Shown here: positions 37,057-46,271 of the stretch, one piece after another
Layout of the letters: every line of letters begins with the position of its first letter
Position numbering within the stretch: the first letter of the stretch is position 1
NCBI RefSeq assembly: GCF_014873765.1
Contig: NZ_JADBGG010000003.1
Coordinates: forward strand, 176,991 to 240,990
Length of the DNA: 64,000 bases
Source of the DNA: Desulfomicrobium macestii
GTDB lineage: Bacteria > Desulfobacterota > Desulfovibrionia > Desulfovibrionales > Desulfomicrobiaceae
Reading direction: 5' to 3'
Program-made: the position numbers and the translations under genes
The notes under the pieces: generated by a model
What the model was told of the DNA's origin: nothing
Database searches by the model: none
The model's input: only the letters and a program-made list of their open reading frames with translations

Positions 37057-38259
37057 ATGACACCCACTCCGGATACCACTCCCGCCAATGGCCGTGCGGG
37101 GCGCAAGCGTTTCGTCGTATTGATCGTCTTCATCCTCATCGTCGGAATCGGCGTCCTGCAGTACGTGCGCGGTCTGGGACGGGTGTCCACGGACGACGCC
37201 TTTGTCGATGGCCGAATCTATCAGATAACGCCACGGGTGGACGGGTACATTTTGCAGGATCTGGTCGAGGACAACCAGCTCGTGGAGGAGGGGCAGCCGC
37301 TCCTGGTTCTCGACCCCGTCGGTTACGAGGTGGGCGTGGCCCAGGCGCGGGCCGATCTGGCCACGGCCGAGGCGCAACTGGAGTCCCTGCGCAAGGGCGT
37401 GCCCCTGCAGAAAAGCCAGACCGAATTCCAGGTCCTGGGCGCGCGGGCCCAACTCGACAGCTTGATGCGCAGCCTGGATCAGGCCCGCCTGGAAGAGGCC
37501 GCGGCCAGACAGATGGTGCTGCAGGCCGAGGCGGAGCTCAAGAATGCGGAGCTTGGTTTCAACCGTCTTTTCGAATTGCGCCAGGGCGGGGTCGTTGCCG
37601 AATCCGCTTTGGACGAAGCCCGCTCCGGGCTGGACAGCGCCCGCGCAAGGACTGCAGCCGCCCGAGACAAGGCGGATGCGGCGGAGCGCAATCGGGCCTC
37701 GCTGCGTGAAAATGTGGCGCGCCTTCAGGCCAACATCGGTCTGGCCCAGACCGGGCACGAGGTGGCTTCAATCAAGGATCTGGAGGTGGCGGCCCAGGAG
37801 GCGCGGGTGGACCTGGCCCGGGCAAAGGTGCGCAAGGCCGAGCTCGATCTGGGCTACACCCGCATCCTGGCTCCGGCAAAAGGGCATGTGACCAAGAAGC
37901 GGGTTCAGGTCGGGCAGATCGTGACAGCAGGGCAGCCCATCATGGCGCTTGTGCCCCTGCACCAGGACCAGCTCTGGATCACGGCCAATTTCAAGGAGAC
38001 CCAACTGGCCCGGGTGCGGCCCGGACAGAGGGTCGATATCGAGGTGGACACTTTTCCCGACCGGGAGTTCTCAGGCCGGGTGGAGTCGGTCATGGCCGGT
38101 ACGGGAGCGGTTTTTTCCCTCTTTCCCCCGGAGAACGCCATGGGCAACTACGTGAAGGTAGTGCAGCGCATTCCGGTCAAGATCGTTCTTGAATCGGCCA
38201 ATGCGACGGACAGCCTGCGGCTGGGCATGAGCGTCGTCCCGACCATCCATCTGGACTAG
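37057..38259 (+). CDS. HlyD/EmrA-type membrane fusion protein
   Basis: 400 residues from the ATG at 37057, with AAAGGAAAA upstream. One N-terminal membrane anchor (about residues 16-36) precedes the barrel/lipoyl half TDDAFVDGRIYQITPRVDGYI. A long alpha-helical hairpin follows (residues ~85-240), then the second half TRILAPAKGHVTKKRVQVGQIV. It bridges the inner-membrane pump to an outer-membrane channel; no TolC gene is adjacent. The DHA2 pump gene follows 4 bases after the stop. Confidence 0.92.
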   Translation: MTPTPDTTPANGRAGRKRFVVLIVFILIVGIGVLQYVRGLGRVSTDDAFVDGRIYQITPRVDGYILQDLVEDNQLVEEGQPLLVLDPVGYEVGVAQARADLATAEAQLESLRKGVPLQKSQTEFQVLGARAQLDSLMRSLDQARLEEAAARQMVLQAEAELKNAELGFNRLFELRQGGVVAESALDEARSGLDSARARTAAARDKADAAERNRASLRENVARLQANIGLAQTGHEVASIKDLEVAAQEARVDLARAKVRKAELDLGYTRILAPAKGHVTKKRVQVGQIVTAGQPIMALVPLHQDQLWITANFKETQLARVRPGQRVDIEVDTFPDREFSGRVESVMAGTGAVFSLFPPENAMGNYVKVVQRIPVKIVLESANATDSLRLGMSVVPTIHLD

Positions 38260-38263
38260 ATCC

Positions 38264-39802
38264 ATGGCTCCGGCGCGCGCCACGGGCAAGTGGCTCATCA
38301 CCCTCAGCGTCATGATCCCGACGCTGCTGGAAATACTCGATACCTCCATCGCCAACGTGGCGCTGGGGCATATCCAGGGCTCCCTGTCCGCCGGTCAGGA
38401 CGAGGTGACCTGGGTTCTGACCTCCTATCTGGTCGCCAACGCCATCGTCATTCCCATGAGCGGCTGGCTGGCCCGGATCATGGGGCGCAAGAACTACCTC
38501 ATGGCCTCGGTGACCCTATTCACCCTGGCCTCCATGCTTTGCGGCCTGGCCCAGAGCCTTGAAGCACTGGTCGTGTTCCGGATCATCCAGGGCATCGGAG
38601 GCGGCGGCCTGCAGCCCATGTCCCAGGCCATCCTGCTTGAGACCTTTCCGCCCCGGCAGCGCGGGCTGGCCATGGCCATCTTCGCCATGGGCGCCGTCCT
38701 TGGCCCTATCCTGGGGCCGCTGCTTGGCGGGTACATCACGGACAATTATTCCTGGATCTGGATATTCTACATCAACGTGCCGCTGGGCATTCTGTCCCTT
38801 TTCATGTGCTGGTCCTTCATCTTCGACCCCTCCTATCAAGAGCGCCGCGTGGCCGGGGAAAAGGTGGACTATCTGGGCCTTGCGCTCCTGTCCGTGGGGC
38901 TTGGCTGCCTGCAGATCGTGCTCGACAAGGGGCAGGGAGACGACTGGTTCGCCTCGCAGCACATAGTGATACTGAGCATCCTGGCCGCGATCTGCCTGTG
39001 CGCGCTGGTGTGGTGGGAGCTTCGGCATTCCAACCCGATCATCAATCTGCGCACCTTCCGCTATCCCAATTTCGCGGCCGGCAACGTGGTCATGTTTTTC
39101 GGATTTTTCGCGTTTTTCGGGTCCATCGTGCTTTTGCCCATGTATCTGCAGAACCTGATGGGCTACACGTCCTATCTGGCAGGTCTGGTCCTTGGGCCAA
39201 GCGGAGCCATCATGCTCCTGCTCCTGCCCGTTGCGGGGAAACTCACGGAAAAGATCGACGCCCGTTTTCTGCTTTGTTTCGGACTGACGGTTTCGGGGTT
39301 TTCACTTCTGTTCATGTCCAATTTCACCCTGCAGATCGACATCGATACGGCCATTCACGGGCGTAACATCCAGGCCATCGGCATCGCCTTCTTCTTCGTG
39401 CCGCTGTCGTATCTGACCATGGCCTTCATCCCGCGCGAGAGCATGAACAACGCCTCGGCCCTCTTCAATCTGCTGCGCAATCTGGGCGGGTCCTTCGGCA
39501 CGGCCTTCGTGACCACGATCCTGGCGCGCCGGGCCCAGGTGCACCAGCATCATCTGGTCGAACACCTGACGCCCTACGATCCACCGTTCACGCAGGCCCG
39601 CGACGCCCTGGAAAAATTCATGGGGCTCGATCCCGTGCAGGCCGCAGGAGTCATCTACAGCCATGTGCTCAAGCAGGCCGCATACATGGCCTACGTGGAC
39701 GTCTTCTACATCCAGGCCCTGTTCTTCTTTGGATTGGCGGTGTTCATGTGGATCATCAAAAGGCCCGACCACGGCACGCACATGCCCGAAGGCATGCACT
39801 AG
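38264..39802 (+). CDS. EmrB/QacA family (DHA2) drug efflux transporter
   Basis: 512 residues with about 14 predicted membrane helices. DHA2 motifs are visible: LDTSIANVALGHI (motif D1), GWLARIMGRKNYL (motif A) and GAVLGPILGPLLGGYI (motif C). It is a proton-driven multidrug exporter working with the upstream HlyD-type protein. The stop codon shares the palindrome CTAG with the stop of the convergent CotH-like gene, a 4-base tail-to-tail overlap. Confidence 0.93.
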   Translation: MAPARATGKWLITLSVMIPTLLEILDTSIANVALGHIQGSLSAGQDEVTWVLTSYLVANAIVIPMSGWLARIMGRKNYLMASVTLFTLASMLCGLAQSLEALVVFRIIQGIGGGGLQPMSQAILLETFPPRQRGLAMAIFAMGAVLGPILGPLLGGYITDNYSWIWIFYINVPLGILSLFMCWSFIFDPSYQERRVAGEKVDYLGLALLSVGLGCLQIVLDKGQGDDWFASQHIVILSILAAICLCALVWWELRHSNPIINLRTFRYPNFAAGNVVMFFGFFAFFGSIVLLPMYLQNLMGYTSYLAGLVLGPSGAIMLLLLPVAGKLTEKIDARFLLCFGLTVSGFSLLFMSNFTLQIDIDTAIHGRNIQAIGIAFFFVPLSYLTMAFIPRESMNNASALFNLLRNLGGSFGTAFVTTILARRAQVHQHHLVEHLTPYDPPFTQARDALEKFMGLDPVQAAGVIYSHVLKQAAYMAYVDVFYIQALFFFGLAVFMWIIKRPDHGTHMPEGMH

Positions 39803-41373
39803 GACCCGGGCTGGGAGGGCAGGAAGACGGCGCGGATCCGCGTATCGTGTTCCAGGGCAAGCTCAAGGCGGCGCTGAAGGATTTTCCGGCCGTCCAAGAT
39901 CCAGTGCGAAAAGTCGCGGTCCGGGCGCGGCTCCAGGGTGACCTTCTGCCCTTGAAAATACAGCCCTTCATATTCCCCGGGCGTATCCTGCCCATCGATC
40001 AGGACCGGTTCAGGGCTCTGCACCTGGCAGGCAACAACCTCTGGCGCTTTCAGATCGGCCACGGATTCGGCCATGAGGAGAGCGCGGCGCTCAAGCAGAT
40101 AGGATAACGCCAGTTCTTCGTCGAAGCATTCAATTCCGGTCTCTTTTTCCAGCCGCGCATAGTGATCGACGCGCTCCGTGAGCCATTCCCGGCTCAGGCG
40201 GTGGTTGATGCTCCAGGTCAGCCGCCACAGCATCTCTTCTCTGAAACGCGGGCTCGAATCCCACATCCCTTTGAAGACAGAGGCCCGCATGCCGTGGGCG
40301 TCGCGGAAGTTCTTCCAGCCTGCCCGGTTGGCGGGAATTCCGTTTGCACGAAGCCCGGCAAAGGCCAGGTCGGCATCCCATAGCACGCTGCGCCAGCGTG
40401 GGGCAGGCTCCGTCTCGTCCAGCAGAAAGGCTCCCTGATTCCAGTCCTGCCATTGCAGAAAGGCAAAGGTGGTCATGGCATTCATGAAGTCGCTCATGTC
40501 CAGTATGCCTGACACGCGGTCATAGTCCCACAGGCCGAAGAAAGGGTCGACGCGCAGGCGCAGGGCTTTGTACCGGGCCGTGTCCAGGACCGAGTTTTCG
40601 GATTCGAGCATGTAAAAGGCGAAGTCCTCGTGTCCGAGCTTGCGCTCCCAGTGGGTGCGGTTGACGTGTTCGCTGGCCAGGCCCAGACCGAGATTCTCGC
40701 CGTTTCTGCAAAGCAGGATGGGAGCATAGTCCGGCGTGATCGATCCGATGCGCCGGGCCACGTCGAAGGCGAGCATATTCACGAAGCCGGGGATCAGGTT
40801 CTTTTCCGTGCGTGTGACCACCTTGCGGATCTTCATTTCCGAACCATCAAGGAACGCCGCGCCGGGGACACTTTTCTGCCCGTAGCTGTTGCGAAAATAG
40901 AGGCGAAAACAGTGCAGCATGTCGCGCGTGTCGCGATTGCCCTGCAGGCGGATTCCAGCGGGCGCGGCCAGGAGCTCCCGTCCGTTTTGCATGACCACGA
41001 CTCCTGCCGGGCGCTCCCAGTTCCGTCCGCGTTCGCGGCTGTGGGCCTTGAGCCCGGTTTCCGGATCATGGAGATCTTCGTCCGCGACGCGAATGGCCAC
41101 CACCCGCATGGCGGAATCGGCCAAGGGAAGTGCGTCTTTTCGGGCCGCGGCGATCAGGGCCGAGGCATCCTGTTTTTGTCTTGGGATGGTTACGGGGAGA
41201 CCCTGCTTGGCGAGCAGGGACGACTTGCGCGAACTGCCCAGATCGTCCCTGAGCACGGCGATGCGCCAGGAGCGCTCCTCTCCCCAATGGTGCAGGCGCA
41301 GTCCGAAGTAGACCAGAATCAGGCCGCAGAGGACCAGCAGCAGGACCGAAAGGCGTCGCAGAGACCTTGGCAT
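39799..41373 (-). CDS. CotH-like kinase family protein, membrane-anchored
   Basis: 524 residues. An N-terminal membrane helix (about residues 8-26) should anchor it with the rest outside the cytoplasm. The CotH core is seen in GIRLQGNRDTRDMLHCFRL near residue 140 and VLWDADLAFAG near residue 335, which resemble the ATP/metal-binding motifs of the spore-coat kinase CotH. Kinase activity here is inference. The ATG overlaps the stop of the DUF4956 gene (TGATG). With the VTC gene this makes a three-gene operon. A C-terminal ~50-residue beta-rich segment may be a separate small domain. Confidence 0.82.
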   Translation of the reverse strand: MPRSLRRLSVLLLVLCGLILVYFGLRLHHWGEERSWRIAVLRDDLGSSRKSSLLAKQGLPVTIPRQKQDASALIAAARKDALPLADSAMRVVAIRVADEDLHDPETGLKAHSRERGRNWERPAGVVVMQNGRELLAAPAGIRLQGNRDTRDMLHCFRLYFRNSYGQKSVPGAAFLDGSEMKIRKVVTRTEKNLIPGFVNMLAFDVARRIGSITPDYAPILLCRNGENLGLGLASEHVNRTHWERKLGHEDFAFYMLESENSVLDTARYKALRLRVDPFFGLWDYDRVSGILDMSDFMNAMTTFAFLQWQDWNQGAFLLDETEPAPRWRSVLWDADLAFAGLRANGIPANRAGWKNFRDAHGMRASVFKGMWDSSPRFREEMLWRLTWSINHRLSREWLTERVDHYARLEKETGIECFDEELALSYLLERRALLMAESVADLKAPEVVACQVQSPEPVLIDGQDTPGEYEGLYFQGQKVTLEPRPDRDFSHWILDGRKILQRRLELALEHDTRIRAVFLPSQPGS

Positions 41374-42104
41374 CAGATGCTGACCTGGTCGTTGAACATG
41401 GAGACGGTGGCCCCTTGGGCGCAGGTCAGGGCGTGTCCGCGTACGCGGGTCAGCAGGTCGGGACTGCCCTTGGCGAAGCGCAGGGTCACTGCCGCGCCTT
41501 CGCCGGTTTCAACCACGGAGATGACCCGTACGCCGGCAATGCCGGTGACGCTGGGCAGGAATTCCGTCGAGGACGATTCGGCGTTGCTTCCGGGCAGGTT
41601 GACCAGGATCGTGCCCTGTTCGCTGGCGGCCAGGGGCAGGCCGCGCCAATTGATGAGGAACAGGCCGAAGGTCGAAACGGCCAGCAGGATGAGCAGGAAA
41701 AGGAGGTTGAAGGTCGCGCAGGAAATCGCGGTGGCGATGGTCAGCATGATGAATCCGACTTCTTCGGGCTCCTTGATGGGCGTACGGAAACGGACGATGG
41801 ACAGCGCGCCAAGCAGGCCCAGCGACAGGGGCAGGGAAAACTGTACGCAGATGAAGATCGCCGTGACCGAAATGCCCAGAAGCGGAAAGGAGCGATAGGC
41901 GAGGCTCCCTGTGCCGCGCGGCCGGTAGAAGCGGACATAGAGGCGCGAGATGTACAGGGACGCGAAGAAGGAGACCAGGAGCAGGATGAAGAAGGTGGTC
42001 AGGCCGATGTTCGCCATCTCTTCATGACCGGATGTTCCTGATTTGATCAGCGCCTCGTATATGTTGGCCAGAAAATCCACGCTGCTCGGGATGAGTTCGT
42101 TCAC
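41373..42104 (-). CDS. DUF4956 integral membrane protein
   Basis: 243 residues. Four or so membrane helices lie between residues ~30 and ~155. The segment LGALSIVRFRTPIKEPEEV is the hallmark of DUF4956. A ~80-residue soluble C-terminal domain follows. No function is established. It is placed between the VTC-domain gene (11 bases upstream) and the CotH-like gene (overlapping), a combination that I recall occurring together in many bacteria. Confidence 0.85.
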   Translation of the reverse strand: MNELIPSSVDFLANIYEALIKSGTSGHEEMANIGLTTFFILLLVSFFASLYISRLYVRFYRPRGTGSLAYRSFPLLGISVTAIFICVQFSLPLSLGLLGALSIVRFRTPIKEPEEVGFIMLTIATAISCATFNLLFLLILLAVSTFGLFLINWRGLPLAASEQGTILVNLPGSNAESSSTEFLPSVTGIAGVRVISVVETGEGAAVTLRFAKGSPDLLTRVRGHALTCAQGATVSMFNDQVSI

Positions 42105-42115
42105 GAAAGGTCTCC

Positions 42116-42799
42116 TTAGATATGGTGCTGCATCAGGCTCTGGTAGCAGTGCAGGTATTTGGAAAAGGAATCGGGCCGCAGGCCCATGGTCATGAGGGGC
42201 GCGAGATATTGAGGGAGGCTCGCGAGACTTCCCTTCGTTTCGATCACGGCGAAAGAGAGCATCGGCGATCCTGCTGGGCCGGGACAGGACAGGGCGTGAC
42301 GCGATGCGTGGATGTCCTGATCCAGGGCGATGCGGACGCCGGTCATGGGATCAATGAAGCGCATCCTGCGATAGCTGACCACAAAAACAGGACGGGTCGA
42401 GGCGCAAAGCCCCACGCCTTTCGTGGCGAGCAGGGCGGGTAGGGCCGCCAGTTCAGGATCGCCCAGGGACATCCCCGCGAGCTCCAGTCCTGTGCGTGAG
42501 ACCCGTATGCGCACCTTGCGCTGCAGGCCGCCTTCCTTGATTTTGGCTTCGAGGACGGCCGGCCCGTTGTCGGGCTTGAAATCCCAGTCCCCGTACCAGC
42601 GCAGGCGGACCTTGGCCTTGAAGTAGGTGCTGTCGATCTTTTCAGTCAGAAATTGCAGGTCGAGGGTGTCGTAATAGATGCTGTGCACCGTGGCCGCAGC
42701 GAAATTTGGATCGGGCAGGCAGTGCGCGCTGATGATGGCCCTGGCCAAAAGGGCCTGGGCCATGTCGAGGACATATTTTTTTTCGGTGCGTGATTCCAT
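42116..42799 (-). CDS. VTC domain protein (polyphosphate polymerase-like)
   Basis: 227 residues. The VTC tunnel-fold signatures are present: SRTEKKYVLD at the N terminus, HSIYYDT, KAKVRLRWYGDWD and LEAKIKEGG, rich in the Lys/Arg and Glu that bind nucleotide and phosphate chains. In yeast Vtc4 this domain makes polyphosphate from ATP; bacterial stand-alone forms are uncharacterised. It is the first gene of the VTC-DUF4956-CotH operon. Confidence 0.85.
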   Translation of the reverse strand: MESRTEKKYVLDMAQALLARAIISAHCLPDPNFAAATVHSIYYDTLDLQFLTEKIDSTYFKAKVRLRWYGDWDFKPDNGPAVLEAKIKEGGLQRKVRIRVSRTGLELAGMSLGDPELAALPALLATKGVGLCASTRPVFVVSYRRMRFIDPMTGVRIALDQDIHASRHALSCPGPAGSPMLSFAVIETKGSLASLPQYLAPLMTMGLRPDSFSKYLHCYQSLMQHHI

Positions 42800-42892
42800 G
42801 TGTTATTGGCCTTGCGTTCCATGCCTGAGTCAGCATGCAAAGCCGCACCTTGTGCACAACGAAGTAAAATCGCAAGCATTTGTTGGAGGCCA

Positions 42893-42918
42893 AAGAAAAG
42901 GGGGCGCCGAGCCCCCCC
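42893..42918 (-). terminator. Terminator of the ferredoxin gene
   Basis: GGGGGC (42900-42905) pairs with GCCCCC (42911-42916) around a 5-base loop. On the minus strand it is followed by TTTTCTTT, about 25 bases after the ferredoxin stop. Confidence 0.75.
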
Positions 42919-42941
42919 CCTCTTTAGGTTGAAAAGCCGGG

Positions 42942-43124
42942 TTATTCCTTGCTTATGGCTTCCACCGGACAGGCGTCGATGGCGTCCTGGGCGCATTCGG
43001 CTGTGGAGTCCGGGGCCGTGACCATGGCTTTTTCTTCGCCGTCGATCATGGCAAAAACTTCAGGACAAAGTTCCACACAACTTTCGCAGCCGATGCATTC
43101 TTCGTGGTCGATCACTATGGTCAT
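42942..43124 (-). CDS. Ferredoxin I, single [4Fe-4S]
   Basis: 60 residues, a small acidic cytoplasmic electron carrier. Cluster ligands are in [12 protein letters not shown] plus the distal Cys of DACPVEA. A further Cys lies in AECAQ, but there is no complete second cluster motif. From memory the sequence matches ferredoxin I of Desulfomicrobium norvegicum. It is monocistronic, with a GGAGGAA SD, promoter and terminator. Confidence 0.96.
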
Positions 43125-43157
43125 GATTCCTCCAGGTTGGGGTTACGTTTGGTTTTT

Positions 43158-43186
43158 GCCATACAGCTTTCCAGATGTCCGTGCAA
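43158..43186 (-). promoter_or_regulatory. Possible ferredoxin promoter
   Basis: Minus strand: TTGCAC (43181-43186), a 17-base spacer and TATGGC (43158-43163), about 34 bases before the ATG. The -10 box is a moderate match. Confidence 0.45.
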
Positions 43187-43263
43187 GCCGTGGTGCGTTT
43201 GGGATTGCTTGATCGTTTTTTTCGTTGGCATGAATTTGGCTCATGCTTAGGCGGAGGATTCCC

Positions 43264-44151
43264 ATGCGAGAACCAACACCTGAAATCATGCGCGACGTGT
43301 CGGCGCGGCTTTCCCGCCCCGGGCCTGGCAAGCGGGCCATGGAAGGCGCGGCAGAGCCCTTTGGCGGTATAAACGGCGTTGATGGAGAGCATCCCGGCGG
43401 GAACGCTTTTGGTCAACACTTTGACATTTTTGCCCGGGAGCAGCAGCTCCGGCCCGCCAGTTGGGTCATCTGCTGGTCGGATCTGATGATGACCATGTTC
43501 ATCATGTTCGCCGCGCTCTACATCTTTCAACTGCCCAAAATTCAATATAAATCGGTTTCGGAATTCTCCGTGCAGGCCTTGCCGCTGGGGACCGAAACCA
43601 TTCCGCCCCAGGCTTTGGCCGGATCGATTCTGGATCGTCTGCACGACCGCTTGCGTGATCTGATCGCGCGCGATGGCCTGCAAGCCGTGGTCATGGTGCA
43701 GTCGGTTCCGGGAAAATCACTGCATGTGGTGCTCCCGGGCGATTTTCTTTTTGAAGGAAGTGGCACCGTTCTGCGGGGCGATGTCAAAAAAACGCTGCTG
43801 GACATGGGCGAAATCCTGGGCAGCGCGCCGCATGTTCTGTCCGTGGTCGGCCATGCGGCGCCCGATGGTGCGGCGGTGGGGGCCATGGGCCCCTGGGAGC
43901 TGTCGGTGGCCATGGCCTCCGATGTGGCGAATTTCTTGATGCTGGACGCGGGTCTGTCCGCCGGGCGCATGCTCGTGGCCGGGTACGGGGATCAGCGCCC
44001 GTTGGTGGATGGTGACGGCATCCGCGTCGGCTGGCGCGTGGAATTGGTCTTGAGTTCGGAAAATCCGACGGAGCCTCTGCCCACGGTGAGTGCCCCGACC
44101 GGAGATGGGTTTCGGCAATGGCTTGCCGCATCGAAGCCGGGAGAGCGATGA
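43264..44151 (+). CDS. MotB/OmpA-like stator protein
   Basis: 295 residues from the ATG at 43264, with GGAGG upstream. An ATG 21 bases earlier has no SD. Unlike usual MotB it has a ~65-residue N-terminal extension before the only membrane helix (about residues 67-88). That helix carries the proton-conducting Asp in WSDLMMTMF (D73). The C-terminal OmpA/MotB peptidoglycan-binding domain includes VGHAAPDG and AGYGDQRPLV. It precedes and overlaps a MotA-like gene by 4 bases, the reverse of the usual motAB order. Confidence 0.85.
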   Translation: MREPTPEIMRDVSARLSRPGPGKRAMEGAAEPFGGINGVDGEHPGGNAFGQHFDIFAREQQLRPASWVICWSDLMMTMFIMFAALYIFQLPKIQYKSVSEFSVQALPLGTETIPPQALAGSILDRLHDRLRDLIARDGLQAVVMVQSVPGKSLHVVLPGDFLFEGSGTVLRGDVKKTLLDMGEILGSAPHVLSVVGHAAPDGAAVGAMGPWELSVAMASDVANFLMLDAGLSAGRMLVAGYGDQRPLVDGDGIRVGWRVELVLSSENPTEPLPTVSAPTGDGFRQWLAASKPGER

Positions 44152-45008
44152 TGGAAGGAAAAACGATTCTGGGCCTGCTGCTCTGCGCCCTGATTTTTGG
44201 AGCAGGTTTCGTGATCAGCGGTGATGTGGGACAGTATTTCAACCTGTCCGCGTTCCTGATCGTCTTCGGCGGCTGCCTGGGCACGGCCATCGCCAGCTTC
44301 CGGATGGAACGCCTCGGGTATGTGGGCAAGGTGCTGCGCAATTCCTACCGCTCGCGAATGAAGGAGCCGTCCGCCATAGTCGAGATATTGGTGGACCTGT
44401 CGGTCAAGAGCCGGATTCGCGGGCTGCACACCCTGGTCGAGGACGAGCGCGAGACCTCCATCATGTTTCTGCGGCGGGCCCTTGGTTTTGTGGTCGACAA
44501 CTACTCCCGGGAGCAAACCACCGACATCCTGAACACGGAGATGTATTTCTTCAAGCAGCGCCGTGATGAATCCGAGCGCGTGCTGCGGGTCATGGCCGAT
44601 ATCTGTCCGGCCATCGGGCTGGCGGGCAGCGTGGTGGGGCTTATCGGCATGCTTTCCGGCGTGAATGACACGGGGGTTGTGCTGGCGACCATTCCCATTG
44701 CCCTGACTTCGACTCTTTACGGCGTCATCCTGGCCAATTTCGTCTTCCTGCCGCTGGCTGCGCGGATTCGCGAGGTCACGGACCACGAACTTCTGCTCCA
44801 GAAGATCATCATCGAGGGCGTGCGGGCCATTCAGAGCGAACTGAACCCCCGCGTGCTCGAAGTGAAGCTCAAATCCTTTCTCACCCCGTCGGCGCGAGAG
44901 GGGCAGCTTGTCTCCCTGGCACGCATTAAGGAACGCTTCCAGATCCGGGAGCGCGAAGAGGATGCCCCGCGCATGGCCGCGCCGGAGGAGGTTGGAGCCG
45001 CCCTGTGA
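44148..45008 (+). CDS. MotA-like stator protein
   Basis: 286 residues from the first of two tandem ATGs at 44148, with GGGAGA upstream. It has four membrane helices, near residues 5-24, 28-49, 155-177 and 185-210. The MotA/TolQ signature is in IGLAGSVVGLIGMLSGV. The large cytoplasmic loop with charged residues (RALGFVVDNYSREQ) is like MotA. It would form an ion-driven stator with the upstream MotB-like protein. It may drive flagella or another peptidoglycan-anchored machine. Confidence 0.86.
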   Translation: MMEGKTILGLLLCALIFGAGFVISGDVGQYFNLSAFLIVFGGCLGTAIASFRMERLGYVGKVLRNSYRSRMKEPSAIVEILVDLSVKSRIRGLHTLVEDERETSIMFLRRALGFVVDNYSREQTTDILNTEMYFFKQRRDESERVLRVMADICPAIGLAGSVVGLIGMLSGVNDTGVVLATIPIALTSTLYGVILANFVFLPLAARIREVTDHELLLQKIIIEGVRAIQSELNPRVLEVKLKSFLTPSAREGQLVSLARIKERFQIREREEDAPRMAAPEEVGAAL

Positions 45009-45017
45009 TGCGCCCGC

Positions 45018-46271
45018 TCAAACTTCAGGCGAGTTCTGTCCGGCCAGCGCCTTCAGGATCACGTCCCGGTCGACCATGCCGAGCAGGCGCCCTTTTTCGT
45101 CGGCGACCACCAGGCGCTTGACCCCGTTGTCCACGAGGGTGCGGATGACTTCGCTCAAGGGGGTATCCGGGCTTACGCTGAGTACCTCGCGGGACATGAC
45201 TTCCTCGGCGGTGCCTTCAAGCGTTGCGGGCACGGCCTCGCGTTGGGTCAGGACGCCGAGGATCTTGGCCACCAGCGTGGGAGAGTTCTGACGCACGAAG
45301 CACTGCAAAAGATCCCAGTCGTGAATGATGCCGCGGATCGTCCTGTCCGCATCCACGATGACCACCCGGCGTAGAGGAGACGCGACAAGTTTTTTCAGAA
45401 TGTCGGTCAATGGCGCGTCCGGAGCGGCGGTGGGCACGTCCGTGAACAAGACGTCACGGGCAAAGGCGTGCACTCCCTCGGGCAGGACGTCGAGATGCGC
45501 CGCCAGCGCGGAGGTGCGTCCGATGGCCGCGAGCACGTCCGCACGGCTGACGATGCCCATCAGCGTCCCGTCTTCGGCCGTGACCGGCAGGCGCTTGATG
45601 TTGCGGGTCGCCATCAGTTTAAGGGCGTCCGTGACCGTGGTCGTGATATTGAGGGTCGTGACCGGAGCCGACATGATGTCGCGCGCTTTGAGTCCTTCGA
45701 ATTCCAGGCAATGGCTGTGCGTGTGGCGCAGTCCGGACGGCACGTGGCCGTGCATGTCCAGCCGCAGGGGCATGCGTGCACGGGACAGCAGGTCGCCGCC
45801 GGTGATTATGCCGGCAATACGCCCGGCCTCCATGACCGGGACGGCTTTTACCTCCTTGTGCAGCAGCAGATCCACCACTTCGTGCAGCGGCGTCAGTGTA
45901 TCCACGGTGACGACCTGTTCGGTCATCACGTCGCGGATGCGCATGGGCAGGTGGAAGATGGCCTGGCCATCCTGGACCACGATGCTTCCTTCCTCGACGA
46001 GCGCGTCGGCCACGGGCAGAAAATCGGCGATGCGCGACGGCGTGTCCACGATCTCCACGATTATAGGCAGATCCTCGGCCAGTCGCAGGGTTTTGGCCGT
46101 ATGCAGAAGATTGCTTGCCCCGAAGCCCATGAAGCCCCGGCAAACCGAAGCCCCTGCCATGCCTCGCCGACGGGCCTCGTCGACGATGACCTCATGGAGC
46201 GGCGAGCCGTTGTGCCGTGCCGCCTCGCCCACGAAAATCTTGAGAATCCTCACATCGATCAACTTGACCAT
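45018..46271 (-). CDS. DUF190-CBS domain protein
   Basis: 417 residues from the ATG at 46271 with GGGAGG upstream. Residues ~1-105 form a DUF190 domain (LKIFVGEAARHNGSPLHEVIVDEARRRGMAGASV), a ferredoxin-like fold related to PII-type proteins. Then come two tandem CBS pairs (residues ~125-265 and ~290-417), seen in IRDVMTEQVVTVD, ARDIMSAPVTTLN, DVLFTDVPTAAPD and AEEVMSREVLSV. CBS pairs usually bind adenine nucleotides. The partner protein is unknown. It is convergent with the MotA-like gene, 9 bases away. Confidence 0.88.
   Translation of the reverse strand: MVKLIDVRILKIFVGEAARHNGSPLHEVIVDEARRRGMAGASVCRGFMGFGASNLLHTAKTLRLAEDLPIIVEIVDTPSRIADFLPVADALVEEGSIVVQDGQAIFHLPMRIRDVMTEQVVTVDTLTPLHEVVDLLLHKEVKAVPVMEAGRIAGIITGGDLLSRARMPLRLDMHGHVPSGLRHTHSHCLEFEGLKARDIMSAPVTTLNITTTVTDALKLMATRNIKRLPVTAEDGTLMGIVSRADVLAAIGRTSALAAHLDVLPEGVHAFARDVLFTDVPTAAPDAPLTDILKKLVASPLRRVVIVDADRTIRGIIHDWDLLQCFVRQNSPTLVAKILGVLTQREAVPATLEGTAEEVMSREVLSVSPDTPLSEVIRTLVDNGVKRLVVADEKGRLLGMVDRDVILKALAGQNSPEV

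Noticed and set aside
43226..43240. Sigma-54-like element TGGCATG-N4-TGGC before the MotB-like gene
   Set aside because: The -12 box deviates and the predicted start site would fall on the Shine-Dalgarno 12 bases from the ATG, so it is probably chance.
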